A stretch of DNA of 64,000 bases from Bacillus tuaregi (GTDB lineage: Bacteria > Bacillota > Bacilli > Bacillales > Cytobacillaceae), in the NCBI RefSeq assembly GCF_900104575.1, contig NZ_LT629731.1, positions 3,705,557 through 3,769,556 on the forward strand. Direction: 5' to 3'. A model generated the notes under the pieces. That model had not been told where the DNA came from, did no database searches, and saw only the letters and a program-made list of their open reading frames with translations. Made by a program: the position numbers and the translations under genes. Position 1 is the stretch's first letter. Each line of letters starts with the position of its first letter. Below, in pieces: positions 8,813-17,053 of the stretch.

Positions 8813-9163
8813 ATGAATCATACTGAAGAAAACAATGCATTACCACCAAAAACCTGTTCCATTGAGCGACTTGTGACAGTGGAGGCTGATGTCCAAAAGG
8901 TACTTGATGGTAAAAAAACAGCTACCCGCAGAAATGGACGATATGCAGATGTAGGAGAAGTCATGGAGTTAAAGGGTAAAAAGTTTGTTGTAGAAAAGGT
9001 TTATTCGCAGGCACTTGGGGAATTAACAGATGAGCACGCCATTCAAGAAGGCTATCAAAATGTTGAAGAATATAAAGAATCTATACTATCCTTTCATCCG
9101 GGAATGCCATGGCTTCCGCAAATGCGGGTATGGGTACATGAGTTCAGACCCGTTAATGAGTAA
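8813..9163 (+). CDS. ASCH domain protein
   Basis: 116 residues. The segment VQKVLDGKKTATRRNGRY carries the Gly-x-Lys-x-x-Thr-x-R pattern of the ASCH (ASC-1 homology, PUA-like) fold, followed by the beta-barrel portion and a C-terminal MRVWVHEFR strand. ASCH proteins bind RNA or modified nucleosides; one group hydrolyses N4-acetylcytidine. The specific substrate here is unknown. The start ATG follows GAAAGGATG. The DUF2269 gene begins 13 bases downstream on the same strand, so the two are probably co-transcribed. Confidence 0.85.
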   Translation: MNHTEENNALPPKTCSIERLVTVEADVQKVLDGKKTATRRNGRYADVGEVMELKGKKFVVEKVYSQALGELTDEHAIQEGYQNVEEYKESILSFHPGMPWLPQMRVWVHEFRPVNE

Positions 9164-9175
9164 CGTCTAAGAAAA

Positions 9176-9616
9176 GTGGATTCTCTATATCGAATAATCA
9201 TTTATTTACACGTGAGCAGTTCTATTGTCTCGATTGGACCGTTCTTTATTCTCATTCCAGTTTTAAGAAAGCTTCGCCAGACAAACGAGCAAAATAAAGA
9301 GGAAGCCTATTTACAAATGTTTCTCATGGTCGTCAGGCTGACAAAGCATGCCGGCCACGTCTTGATTATCACAGGCATTCTGCTCATATGGCTTGGTCCA
9401 TGGACCTGGGGTACGCCTTGGGTTATCATGACGCTTGTGATTTTGTTTTCCTCCATATTTTTTCTGGCGCGAGCCTTTACACCAAAACTGAAAAAATTCC
9501 ATGAAAATGATGCTGAAAAAGGGAAATTAGTGAACCAACTGACTCGTTCGCTCTGGATGTACATTCTCCTCCTCATGCTAATGCTTTGGTTTATGGTTGT
9601 AAAACCGTCCTTTTAA
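9176..9616 (+). CDS. DUF2269-like integral membrane protein
   Basis: 146 residues with four hydrophobic helices (around residues 8-28, 55-73, 80-98 and 125-143). The first carries YLHVSSSIVSIGPFF, resembling the N-terminus of DUF2269 membrane proteins, where a helix-1 His is conserved. Function is unknown. Start is GTG with only a weak upstream purine stretch; translation may be coupled to the ASCH gene, which ends 12 bases before. A long hairpin terminator follows. Confidence 0.75.
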   Translation: MDSLYRIIIYLHVSSSIVSIGPFFILIPVLRKLRQTNEQNKEEAYLQMFLMVVRLTKHAGHVLIITGILLIWLGPWTWGTPWVIMTLVILFSSIFFLARAFTPKLKKFHENDAEKGKLVNQLTRSLWMYILLLMLMLWFMVVKPSF

Positions 9617-9623
9617 TAAGCTA

Positions 9624-9681
9624 TGTCAGGGCACCGCAAAAGACAAATATACCTTATTTGTCTTTTAGCGGTGCCCTGACA
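9624..9681. repeat. Long hairpin, family A (also terminator)
   Basis: Arms TGTCAGGGCACCGC / GCGGTGCCCTGACA enclose a second paired core AAAGACAAATA / TATTTGTCTTTT. It lies between convergent genes and is followed by T-rich sequence, so it probably terminates both. The same core recurs at 46520-46583 and 61769-61825. Confidence 0.85.
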
Positions 9682-9690
9682 TCTTATTTT

Positions 9691-9996
9691 TTAATCAATT
9701 ATTTTATCTATTTTATCAATAAACATTTGAAATACTTTCTTTCTTTCCTCCAAATCCTTAATTGCCTCTTTCAATTGGTTAAATCGCTGTTCGAAGGGCT
9801 TATGATACATTTCACGGATACTCCTAATGATGTCTTCATTAACTGTTGATTGTACAACCTGCTTTGTAATACTAAATTTATAGGAATATAGTTGAAGTTC
9901 ATTTTTTGTTTTTTCATATTCCTCATCTATTTCCTGCAATCGGTCATTAATTTCCTTTTTCCATTCTACTAGCGACTGCTTCACATGAGTTTCCAT
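9691..9996 (-). CDS. Small coiled-coil protein, unknown function
   Basis: 101 residues, rich in Glu, Lys and Gln, with heptad-like spacing from about residue 10 to 40 and 65 to 100 (VEWKKEINDRLQEIDEEYEK; LKEAIKDLEERKKVFQMFI). It has no signal peptide or membrane segment, so it is probably cytoplasmic. The ATG has GAGG about 8 bases upstream. I do not recognise a family. It is a single gene facing the DUF2269 gene, with the family A hairpin between them. Confidence 0.7.
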   Translation of the reverse strand: METHVKQSLVEWKKEINDRLQEIDEEYEKTKNELQLYSYKFSITKQVVQSTVNEDIIRSIREMYHKPFEQRFNQLKEAIKDLEERKKVFQMFIDKIDKIID

Positions 9997-10125
9997 TAGA
10001 ATTCCTCTTCTCCATTAATTTTAATCGTTCAAAATCGTTTCCTATCATTTTAACAAGGCTTCTTTTCAGTTTCTTTGCTCTAATATTACAAGAATTGTAA
10101 TTATATTAAATTCAAAGGACAAAAC

Positions 10126-10156
10126 AAAAACCAGCCTTTGTGATTAGCTGGTTTTT
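10126..10156 (-). terminator. Terminator of the aminotransferase gene
   Basis: AAAAACCAGC (10126-10135) pairs perfectly with GCTGGTTTTT (10147-10156), with a T-run on the minus strand. Confidence 0.88.
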
Positions 10157-10161
10157 GAAGG

Positions 10162-11355
10162 TTAATTATTATTTTTTACATAATCGACTCGATTTTGAAG
10201 AAATTGCTGGATTCTTTCAGCCGCCTCCGCTAGCTTCTCAGAGGACTGTACAAGAGCCATTCTCACATATCCCTCGCCTATTTTACCAAACGCATCGCCC
10301 GGCACAACTGCTACACCCGCTTTTTCAATTAATTCAAATGCAAACTCACGGGAGCTCCAGCCGGAAGGAATCCTTGCCCAAATAAACATGGTCGCAGGAG
10401 ATTTGGCTACGTGCCAACCAGCCTTTGCTAAGCCCGCGGCAAGAACATTTCGCCGTTTCTCATACTCTTTTACCTGGTCGCTAAGAGCAGAGTAATCTGA
10501 TGTAAGAGCTGTGACTGCTGCCATTTGAATCGGATAAAAAATCCCATAATCAATATGGGACTTCAAGGCAGCTAGAATCTTAATGGCCTCCGTATTCCCT
10601 ACAGCATATCCAATGCGACAGCCTGCCAAATTAAAGGTCTTTGACAACGAATTAAATTCAATCCCTACCTCTTTAGCCCCTGGAACCGACAGGAAGCTTA
10701 TCTGTGGATGATGGTCGAAAATTAATTCAGAATAGGCAAAGTCATGAACGACAAGAATATTATGTTTCTTCGCAAACCGTACAACCTCTTCAAAAAAGGT
10801 TGCGTTCGCCAAGGCTGTTACCGGATTTCCAGGATAACTGATAATCATCATCTTTGTTTTACGTAATATCTCTGACGGAATTTCATCGAGCTTTGGCAGA
10901 TATTGATTTTCCTCGAGCAATGGCATCGGATAAATATGTCCTCCTGCTAGCGTCACACTTGCTTCATAAATAGGGTAACCTGGGTCAGGCACCAAAACAT
11001 ATTCACCAGGATTAACCATGGCGGTAGCCAAATGGGAAAGTCCATCCTGAGATCCCATCAACTGCAGCACTTCATTCTCAGGATTAAGGTCCACACCATA
11101 CCTTTTATTGTAAAAAAAAGTAACTGCCTCTTGAAACTCATCAATTCCCTTTAATGTATATCCATACTTTGAAATATCCTTACTATGCTCTATCAGAGCC
11201 TCTACCACACTAGCTGCAGGAGTCATGTCAGGACTCCCAACACTTAAATCAATAACATCTATTCCTCTTTTAAGGGCCTCCTGTTTTTTATTAGCCAGCT
11301 CTGTAAAAATTCCGGTTGTTAGCTTTTTTAATCTCTCTGAAGCAACAATATTCAT
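10162..11355 (-). CDS. PLP-dependent aminotransferase, class I (DapL/PatA-like)
   Basis: 397 residues, fold type I. Visible motifs: DLSVGSPDM at the N-terminus, PDPGYPIYE, ISYPGNPVTALA (substrate and PLP-phosphate region) and the PLP-lysine in NSLSKTFNLAGCRIGYAVGN. The pattern resembles LL-diaminopimelate aminotransferase-like enzymes and the Bacillus class I aminotransferases of the PatA/YugH group. Exact substrate is uncertain; Bacillaceae normally make diaminopimelate by the acetylase route, so an aromatic or other amino acid is as likely. Single gene with its own terminator. The ATG follows GAAGGGGAATGG. Confidence 0.85.
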   Translation of the reverse strand: MNIVASERLKKLTTGIFTELANKKQEALKRGIDVIDLSVGSPDMTPAASVVEALIEHSKDISKYGYTLKGIDEFQEAVTFFYNKRYGVDLNPENEVLQLMGSQDGLSHLATAMVNPGEYVLVPDPGYPIYEASVTLAGGHIYPMPLLEENQYLPKLDEIPSEILRKTKMMIISYPGNPVTALANATFFEEVVRFAKKHNILVVHDFAYSELIFDHHPQISFLSVPGAKEVGIEFNSLSKTFNLAGCRIGYAVGNTEAIKILAALKSHIDYGIFYPIQMAAVTALTSDYSALSDQVKEYEKRRNVLAAGLAKAGWHVAKSPATMFIWARIPSGWSSREFAFELIEKAGVAVVPGDAFGKIGEGYVRMALVQSSEKLAEAAERIQQFLQNRVDYVKNNN

Positions 11356-11458
11356 TTTTCCATTCCCCTTCTCAATTTTTCCAATCTGCTGAAGATTCTA
11401 TTTAAATGTTATCATATTTATATAATGATATAAATTCAGAAAAGGTAAAATTATTCAA

Positions 11459-11488
11459 TTGACATCCTAGTAAAATAACCTTTATAAT
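11459..11488 (+). promoter_or_regulatory. Sigma-A promoter of the pirin gene
   Basis: TTGACA (11459-11464), an 18-bp spacer and TATAAT (11483-11488), both perfect boxes, about 100 bases upstream of the pirin start. Confidence 0.75.
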
Positions 11489-11591
11489 TTATCTTGAATT
11501 AAAGATTTTTTATTTAAAAGTATTTTCCTAAAAATATCATAAGCTACGTCAGATAATTGATTAATAATAAAAGGAATTGAAGGAGATAGTC

Positions 11592-12296
11592 ATGTTAAGA
11601 AAAATAGATCATCAAAAAATGGGCAGAAGTAACCTAGGCTGGCTGCAAAGTATCTTTCATTTCTCATTTGCAGAGTATTATAACCCAGCTAATATAAATT
11701 TCGGGGCACTGCGGGTAATTAATGACGACTTAATTGCACCACAGACAGGCTTCAGTACACATCCACACCGGGATATGGAGATTATTTCGTATGTCGTACA
11801 GGGGAACCTAACACATGCTGATAGTATGGGAAATCAGAAAACCATAACAAGAGGCGAGGTACAATATATGAGTGCAGGGACAGGCGTCCTGCACAGCGAG
11901 CATAATTATAGAGATCATACATTAAGAATGCTGCAAATCTGGATTTTTCCAGATGAACGAGGTTATAAGCCTAATTATGGTGATTACCGCTTTAAATGGG
12001 ATGACCGTCATAATAAATGGCTTCATATGGTATCCAGTAAAGAAGGGACCGCACCAATTAAAATTAATCAAGATGTCAACTTATACTCATTAGAGCTTTC
12101 ACAAGATAATGAAATACATTTTCCTGTCAAAGAGGGACGACAAGCCTATTTAATACAAATAGAAGGAGCCTCCACCATTAACGAAACTACTTTAACGGCT
12201 AGAGATGCTCTGGAAATTGTTGAAGAGGATATTACGATTCAAGCTTCTGAAGCCTCTCACTTTTTAGTCATTGAAATGTCCAAGACAGTAGATTAA
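11592..12296 (+). CDS. Pirin family protein (YhhW-like, cupin)
   Basis: 234 residues from the ATG at 11592, which has AAGGAG 8 bases upstream; an in-frame TTG at 11577 lies before that site and is not used. Bicupin fold: the first cupin has GFSTHPHRDMEIISYVVQG (metal-binding His-x-His) and SAGTGVLHSEHN (His and Glu ligands). The second cupin is degenerate. Family members such as YhhW show quercetin 2,3-dioxygenase activity, and others sense metal or redox state; the true role is unknown. It ends at a bidirectional terminator shared with the convergent LysR gene. Confidence 0.92.
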   Translation: MLRKIDHQKMGRSNLGWLQSIFHFSFAEYYNPANINFGALRVINDDLIAPQTGFSTHPHRDMEIISYVVQGNLTHADSMGNQKTITRGEVQYMSAGTGVLHSEHNYRDHTLRMLQIWIFPDERGYKPNYGDYRFKWDDRHNKWLHMVSSKEGTAPIKINQDVNLYSLELSQDNEIHFPVKEGRQAYLIQIEGASTINETTLTARDALEIVEEDITIQASEASHFLVIEMSKTVD

Positions 12297-12306
12297 TGAA
12301 TATAGT

Positions 12307-12340
12307 AGAAAAGAGCGAACACGCATGTTCGCTCTTTTCT
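12307..12340. terminator. Bidirectional terminator, pirin / LysR
   Basis: A perfect 14-bp stem (AGAAAAGAGCGAAC / GTTCGCTCTTTTCT) with a 6-base loop. Its right end overlaps the stop codon of the convergent LysR gene. Confidence 0.9.
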
Positions 12341-13223
12341 ATATCAAGCTTTTGGCTTCTTCAATAAACTTATTTGATGCAACGGATTGTGTACGATTAA
12401 TATTGTACACAAGATAGAAAAATCTTTCATGATAAAAATCTTCAATATCGTACAAACGAATACGTTCACTACCGCTATATTCTCTTGCCGCAATCTCAGA
12501 CATAATGGAAATCCCTATTCCTTCTTTTACAAATTGCATGAGGCTTTGACTGCTGTCTGTGTAGGCAATGATATTCAGTTGATCATGTGTAATGCCATTT
12601 TCTTTTAAGAACCGTTCAAGAAGTGCATTCGTTCCGGAATCAGAATGACGCATGACAAAAGGATATTTTACCAGCTCATGAATATTAACAGGGCTAGAGA
12701 AATCCATCCCAGCAGATGAAATCAATACCAGCTTTTCTTTTAACAGCGGAATGTAACGAAGCCTGTCATGCTCATATTTTTCACCGATTATGCCAAAATC
12801 AACAGACCCATTTATGACCTTTTCAGCAGCATTTTTCGAAGTGGATTGATTAATATGAAAGACAATATGCTGATAATCTCTTCTAAATTGCTTGACCATC
12901 TTTGGAATTAAGAATTGTCCAGGTACGGAACTGGCGGCTATCCGGATATTTCCCTTTAACTCCGTCATATCCTGACTTAAATCAAGCAAAGCCTGGTCCT
13001 TTAATTCCAAGAGTTTTAGTGCCCATTCATACAGCTTTTCCCCATGTGGAGTGAGGACACTCTCCCTTCCAACTCGGTCAAAAAGTGTGACATTAAACAT
13101 TTTTTCCAATGAATGAATATGAGAGCTGACTGTCGATTGACTTAAAAAAACATGCTCTGCTGCCTTTGAAAAGCTTCTATGCTCGACCACTTTTGTAAAA
13201 ATATATAATTGATGCAAATCCAT
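12339..13223 (-). CDS. LysR family transcriptional regulator
   Basis: 294 residues. The N-terminal HTH (FSKAAEHVFLSQSTVSSHIHSL, residues about 18-39, given here in part) is followed by the periplasmic-binding-protein-like effector domain (GFIIGEK-type strand near 145, GIGISIMSE near 235). Overall it resembles the CysL/CbbR/YeiE branch. ATG start with GAGGTG upstream. It stands divergent from the SIMPL-domain gene and convergent with pirin. LysR proteins usually control a neighbouring divergent gene, but here the intergenic gap (about 195 bp) does not make the target obvious. Confidence 0.92.
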   Translation of the reverse strand: MDLHQLYIFTKVVEHRSFSKAAEHVFLSQSTVSSHIHSLEKMFNVTLFDRVGRESVLTPHGEKLYEWALKLLELKDQALLDLSQDMTELKGNIRIAASSVPGQFLIPKMVKQFRRDYQHIVFHINQSTSKNAAEKVINGSVDFGIIGEKYEHDRLRYIPLLKEKLVLISSAGMDFSSPVNIHELVKYPFVMRHSDSGTNALLERFLKENGITHDQLNIIAYTDSSQSLMQFVKEGIGISIMSEIAAREYSGSERIRLYDIEDFYHERFFYLVYNINRTQSVASNKFIEEAKSLI

Positions 13224-13418
13224 GAATACACCTCACTTCAAGCAGAAACAGAAAATCAATCTGAATATTAGGTTGTTGTTATTATTATAACGTTATATTC
13301 CATTATAATGAAAATTCCTTCCACCATCATGAAAACTTTTCGACTTTTCACGTATCGCAGTCCTGTTCCGCTACATATTATATATGTGATATTCAAATCA
13401 ATCGTTAGAGGTGAGGTC

Positions 13419-14108
13419 ATGCACTTTCCCCAAGGATTCCAGTACCATCAACCACGTTCATATAATAGAAGCTACTATCCTTTTACTATGATAATTGAAG
13501 GAGAAGGCAAATTAAAAGCTAAACCCGACCAAGCAATCATCACATTAGGGGTAGTAACTGAAAATTCCGATGTGCAAATTGCCCAGGATGAAAATACAAG
13601 TATTTCAAATTCAGTAATACAGAAGTTATTACAATTAGGAATTGATGACAATGAAATTAGAACAACCATTTATTCCGTGAATCCTCGTTATGATTATATT
13701 GAAGGAAAAACAATTCTTAGAGGCTATGAAGTAGAGCACCAATTTGAAGTAACAGTGAAGGATTTAAAATCCATCGGAATCATTTATGATACAGCCATAA
13801 AAAATGGGATCAATCGCAGCGGGATGCTTCAGTTTATTATATCTCAGCAGGATGCCCTTTATCGGAGGGCATTAAAAAAGGCCGTACAAAACGCAAAGGA
13901 AAAGGCCGATGAAATAGCTAAAGCAATAGGTGCATCGCTAAGTCCTATGCCTATAAAAATAACAGAGCAGCGGATTCAGGCAATTAGACCGTTTCCCACT
14001 TTTTCTGCTGAAGCAGCATCTGTCACCAAAAGCGAAGCTCCGCCGATTCAATCTGGTCAATATACAATCGATGCGATTGTAAAAATAGTCTATGCTTATC
14101 AAGGCTAA
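13419..14108 (+). CDS. SIMPL (DUF541) domain protein
   Basis: About 229 residues from the ATG at 13419, preceded by GAGGTGAGG. An upstream in-frame ATG at 13308 lacks a ribosome binding site. After a Tyr/Pro-rich N-terminus, the SIMPL/DUF541 fold begins with IIEGEGKLKAKPDQAIITLGV and contains IRTTIYSVNPRYDY and the helix KAVQNAKEKADEIAKAIG. SIMPL proteins form multimeric rings; some are linked to oxidative or envelope stress. No signal peptide is evident here, unlike many Gram-negative members. Function is not established. Confidence 0.88.
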   Translation: MHFPQGFQYHQPRSYNRSYYPFTMIIEGEGKLKAKPDQAIITLGVVTENSDVQIAQDENTSISNSVIQKLLQLGIDDNEIRTTIYSVNPRYDYIEGKTILRGYEVEHQFEVTVKDLKSIGIIYDTAIKNGINRSGMLQFIISQQDALYRRALKKAVQNAKEKADEIAKAIGASLSPMPIKITEQRIQAIRPFPTFSAEAASVTKSEAPPIQSGQYTIDAIVKIVYAYQG

Positions 14109-14232
14109 GCTTTTTTTCTCCTCATTCTTTCCTATAGGTACTATTCATAGGCGGTAATATTCTCCAACATGAATCTTTTCGTATTAATTATACGTAAATA
14201 CAAATACTACACAACTTCTAAAGGAGGAACCT

Positions 14233-15915
14233 ATGGGTAATATATTTCTTTTTTCGTTAATCATCGGATTAGCAGCTGCACTTGTTCTTATTCCCTTCTC
14301 CAAAACAGAAAAAACAACAAAAAAGGAAGGAAAGCAACAAAAGTCTGGTCTTTTAATAGCTGCCCTCATTATCTTAATAGCTGGAGTTTTTACATTCTAC
14401 TACTTCACTAATCTTGATCGAAATTATTCCTCTTTATGGATATTTGCCATCATTATTACAGCTGCCGGTGCATTGCTGTCAACTGGAAAGGAAAGAGTCA
14501 TTAAAGCGATTCTCTTCTTAGGCAGTCTTATCGTTGGCGTGTATATACTGACTGCTTTCCTTTTTAATGCAGACGAAAAATATAGATCAGCCAGTATGGA
14601 AGAAAAAATTGAAATTGAGACTTTTGATGAGAAAGAAACGCCTGCAAGTGTGCCGCCTCAATTTGCCCGGAATAAAATGAAGAAGGCGTTTGGCCAAGTG
14701 CCTAATACCAGTTATTACGAGCTTGGGAACCTCCAAATTCAAAAGGTAAATGGAGAGTATGTATATATCGCCCCTGTAGAGTTTTCCGGCTTCTTCAAAT
14801 GGTTAAATGGGGATGTAACACCAGGTTATTTTACCGTTAGTGCAACCGATTCTTCTGCTAACCCTAAATTCATCAAGGCAGAAATGGTTTACACACCATC
14901 ATCATTTTTTAATAAAAATATTGAACGCCATATTCGCATGCAATATCCAGAGCTTATCTTTTACGGAGATGTTCAACTAGAAATAGATGATGAAGGGAAC
15001 CCTCATTATATCCGTTCTTTTGGAGAGTTTATCACTGCACGTAATGGATTTAGTGTGAAGGGTATTGTTATGGTGGAACCTAAGTCTGGTGTGACTCAAA
15101 TCTATCATTTAAAGGATGCACCTGAATATATAGATGGTTCCGTATCTCCTGAAGTTGTAAGCTTACAGAATAGCTACTTCGGAAATTACATTCATGGTTT
15201 TTGGAACAGCCTATTTGGAAAATCTGATGTAAAGCTCCCATCTGATGAGGGGACAGAAGCCAATGTCAGCCCTATTTTTGATGAAAATGGAGTGATGTAT
15301 TATTTCACGGATTTCACTAGTCCAAAGGAAGGTGTAGACTCGATGCTTGGGTATTCACTAACCAATTCAAGAACAGGTGAAGCCACCTACTATACCGGCA
15401 ATCTAGAAGAATCCTATATGGATTCACAGGGAGCACTACAGATAATTGAAAAGAAATTTATCGAAAAAAAATGGAACGGAGAAATGCCGATTCTCTATAA
15501 CTTTTACGGTGAAGCAAGCTGGCTGACACCGGTATTGGATGCAAATGGATTCCTGCAAAACTACTTTATCGTCTCTGCTGCAAATCCTGAAATATCCGTC
15601 TATGGAGACACTCCAAATGAAGCATTAAAGCTATATAAAACTGCCTTGCAGCGTGGAGGCAGCTCTGTCGATGGAAGCTCAGAAGCAGAAGAAAAACAAA
15701 TTAGCGGCACTGTAGTGAGAGTATATAAGGAAAAATCAGGTGAAAATACGATAGTTACTTTCTTATTAGACAACAGCAAGAACTATACCGTATCATCAGC
15801 AAACTCGCCATTGGCTATTTATCTAGAGCCAGGTGACCAAGTATCAGTGATATATATGGAGACAGGCGAAGAATTCTTACCAGCCAAGCAAATCAAAATT
15901 GAAGGCCTGCAATAA
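14233..15915 (+). CDS. Large membrane-anchored protein of unknown function
   Basis: 560 residues. Four hydrophobic helices occupy the first ~115 residues (about 4-20, 40-58, 68-84 and 92-112). A long, probably extracytoplasmic domain follows, with repeated YF/Asp-rich beta-type segments (FSGFFKWLNGDVTPGYF; FDENGVMYYFTDFT). The last ~75 residues look like an OB-type beta barrel (ISGTVVRVYKEKSGENT). AAAGGAGGAACCT precedes the ATG. I do not recognise a named family. The build suggests a surface or cell-wall-interacting protein. It is a single gene, closed by a strong terminator. Confidence 0.75.
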   Translation: MGNIFLFSLIIGLAAALVLIPFSKTEKTTKKEGKQQKSGLLIAALIILIAGVFTFYYFTNLDRNYSSLWIFAIIITAAGALLSTGKERVIKAILFLGSLIVGVYILTAFLFNADEKYRSASMEEKIEIETFDEKETPASVPPQFARNKMKKAFGQVPNTSYYELGNLQIQKVNGEYVYIAPVEFSGFFKWLNGDVTPGYFTVSATDSSANPKFIKAEMVYTPSSFFNKNIERHIRMQYPELIFYGDVQLEIDDEGNPHYIRSFGEFITARNGFSVKGIVMVEPKSGVTQIYHLKDAPEYIDGSVSPEVVSLQNSYFGNYIHGFWNSLFGKSDVKLPSDEGTEANVSPIFDENGVMYYFTDFTSPKEGVDSMLGYSLTNSRTGEATYYTGNLEESYMDSQGALQIIEKKFIEKKWNGEMPILYNFYGEASWLTPVLDANGFLQNYFIVSAANPEISVYGDTPNEALKLYKTALQRGGSSVDGSSEAEEKQISGTVVRVYKEKSGENTIVTFLLDNSKNYTVSSANSPLAIYLEPGDQVSVIYMETGEEFLPAKQIKIEGLQ

Positions 15916-15930
15916 TATCCAAATTCCAAA

Positions 15931-15963
15931 GGATGAAATCTTACGTCGAGATTTCATCCTTTT
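15931..15963 (+). terminator. Terminator after the large membrane protein
   Basis: GGATGAAATCT (15931-15941) pairs perfectly with AGATTTCATCC (15949-15959) and is followed by TTTTT. Confidence 0.9.
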
Positions 15964-15995
15964 TATTAGGATCGACTCTCGTTGCACGGTGAAGA

Positions 15996-16853
15996 CTAAT
16001 GGAGTTTTTTGGGAACAAATCTTCCATAGTCCGGTATCGCAATCTGATCAAATTCTTTCACTAGTTTTTGTAAGCTGTCAGCTAATAATGAACCGGACAT
16101 TGGCATTCCATGACCTGTAACCGCAACAGAAGGGTTTAACCCCGCTAATGTTTCAACAGATTCACGAGCAGCCTCCCAGTCGGTCGTTAAATATCTCGGA
16201 GGCCCGCTTATTTCCTGCTCCTGCGTTAAAACCTTATAGAGATATTCCTGCTTAACTGTCACAAATGCATCACCTACAATGAGTGCCCGATCTTCTTCTC
16301 TAAATAAAGAAATATGCCCTGGCGAATGACCAGGAGTGTGGATCCACCGAAACGATGGCATATGTGGAACACTACCATCGGAGGGAAGGACTTCTACATG
16401 TTGTCCTAAGTTTATTGGCTCATTGGGAAACATGGGAGACATTTTCGCTACCATCCCCCCTTCAACAGTAGAATCTGGTTCAGGATATCTCTCTTTTCCT
16501 GTCAAATAAGGCATTTCAAGTTCGTGTGCATAAACAGGAATCTTCCAATGTTTTACAAGCTCAATAATGGCCCCGACATGGTCAAAATGACCATGTGTTA
16601 AAATGATTGCTTTTGGTCGATTATTTTGACCAAATCTCTCCTCCGATAATGAAATAATTTCATTTGCGGACCCTGGCATACCCGCGTCCACTAAAACAAA
16701 ATCATTTGAATTTGGCATACCTATAAGACAAATATTGACAATTTGAATGGTATGGCAGTATAAATCGGGCAAAACCGCCAGACCCATTCCACTCCCGATT
16801 GACGTTGCTGGAATAAATTTATAATCTTCACCGTAGGACATTTGTTCATTCAT
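15996..16853 (-). CDS. MBL-fold metallo-hydrolase
   Basis: 285 residues. The metal-binding motif THGHFDHVGAI (HxHxDH) is followed by further ligands in HTPGHSPGHISLF and a later GHGMPMSG. This is the class B-like metallo-beta-lactamase fold seen in glyoxalase II, lactonases and many unassigned hydrolases. Substrate unknown. There is no signal peptide, so it acts in the cytoplasm. ATG with AAGGAGGGGG upstream. Downstream on the plus strand the membrane-protein gene converges on it. Confidence 0.9.
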   Translation of the reverse strand: MNEQMSYGEDYKFIPATSIGSGMGLAVLPDLYCHTIQIVNICLIGMPNSNDFVLVDAGMPGSANEIISLSEERFGQNNRPKAIILTHGHFDHVGAIIELVKHWKIPVYAHELEMPYLTGKERYPEPDSTVEGGMVAKMSPMFPNEPINLGQHVEVLPSDGSVPHMPSFRWIHTPGHSPGHISLFREEDRALIVGDAFVTVKQEYLYKVLTQEQEISGPPRYLTTDWEAARESVETLAGLNPSVAVTGHGMPMSGSLLADSLQKLVKEFDQIAIPDYGRFVPKKLH

Positions 16854-16950
16854 CTATAAACCCCCTCCTTAGCATCAATATCAAAGATAGCTTCTCTCTA
16901 GAATGGTCGTTTATGCCTGATGGAATTTTATACCAATAGCATAAGATAGA

Positions 16951-17026
16951 CCCCCACTGAATCGAAGTACCATTTGCATTCATCCCCCACTTGTAGAAGT
17001 GGAGGACTTCTGCTGAATGAAGTTAA
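16951..17026 (+). repeat. Palindromic relic, family C (IS200/IS605-like end)
   Basis: Shares an ATCGAAGTACCATTTGCATT block, a CACTTGT-x-GAAGTG hairpin, GACTTCT and the terminal GCTGAATGAAGTTAA with the copy at 34225-34358. It ends within the terminator of the spore hydrolase gene. The hairpin and its fixed end resemble subterminal palindromes of IS200/IS605 elements, which is inference. Confidence 0.6.
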
Positions 17027-17052
17027 GGCAGCCTTTCCCAAACGGCTGCCTT
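17025..17052 (-). terminator. Terminator of the LysM/GH18 gene
   Basis: AAGGCAGCC (17025-17033) pairs with GGCTGCCTT (17044-17052), immediately after the stop codon. It overlaps the end of the family C repeat. Confidence 0.8.
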
Positions 17053-17053
17053 A

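Noticed and set aside
9586-9849. 87-codon plus-strand open frame opposite the coiled-coil gene
   Set aside because: It crosses the family A hairpin and is antisense to a better gene with a ribosome binding site.
14094-14118. Terminator overlapping the SIMPL stop codon
   Set aside because: The stem has only 5 bp; although a T-run follows, it is too weak to list as a feature.
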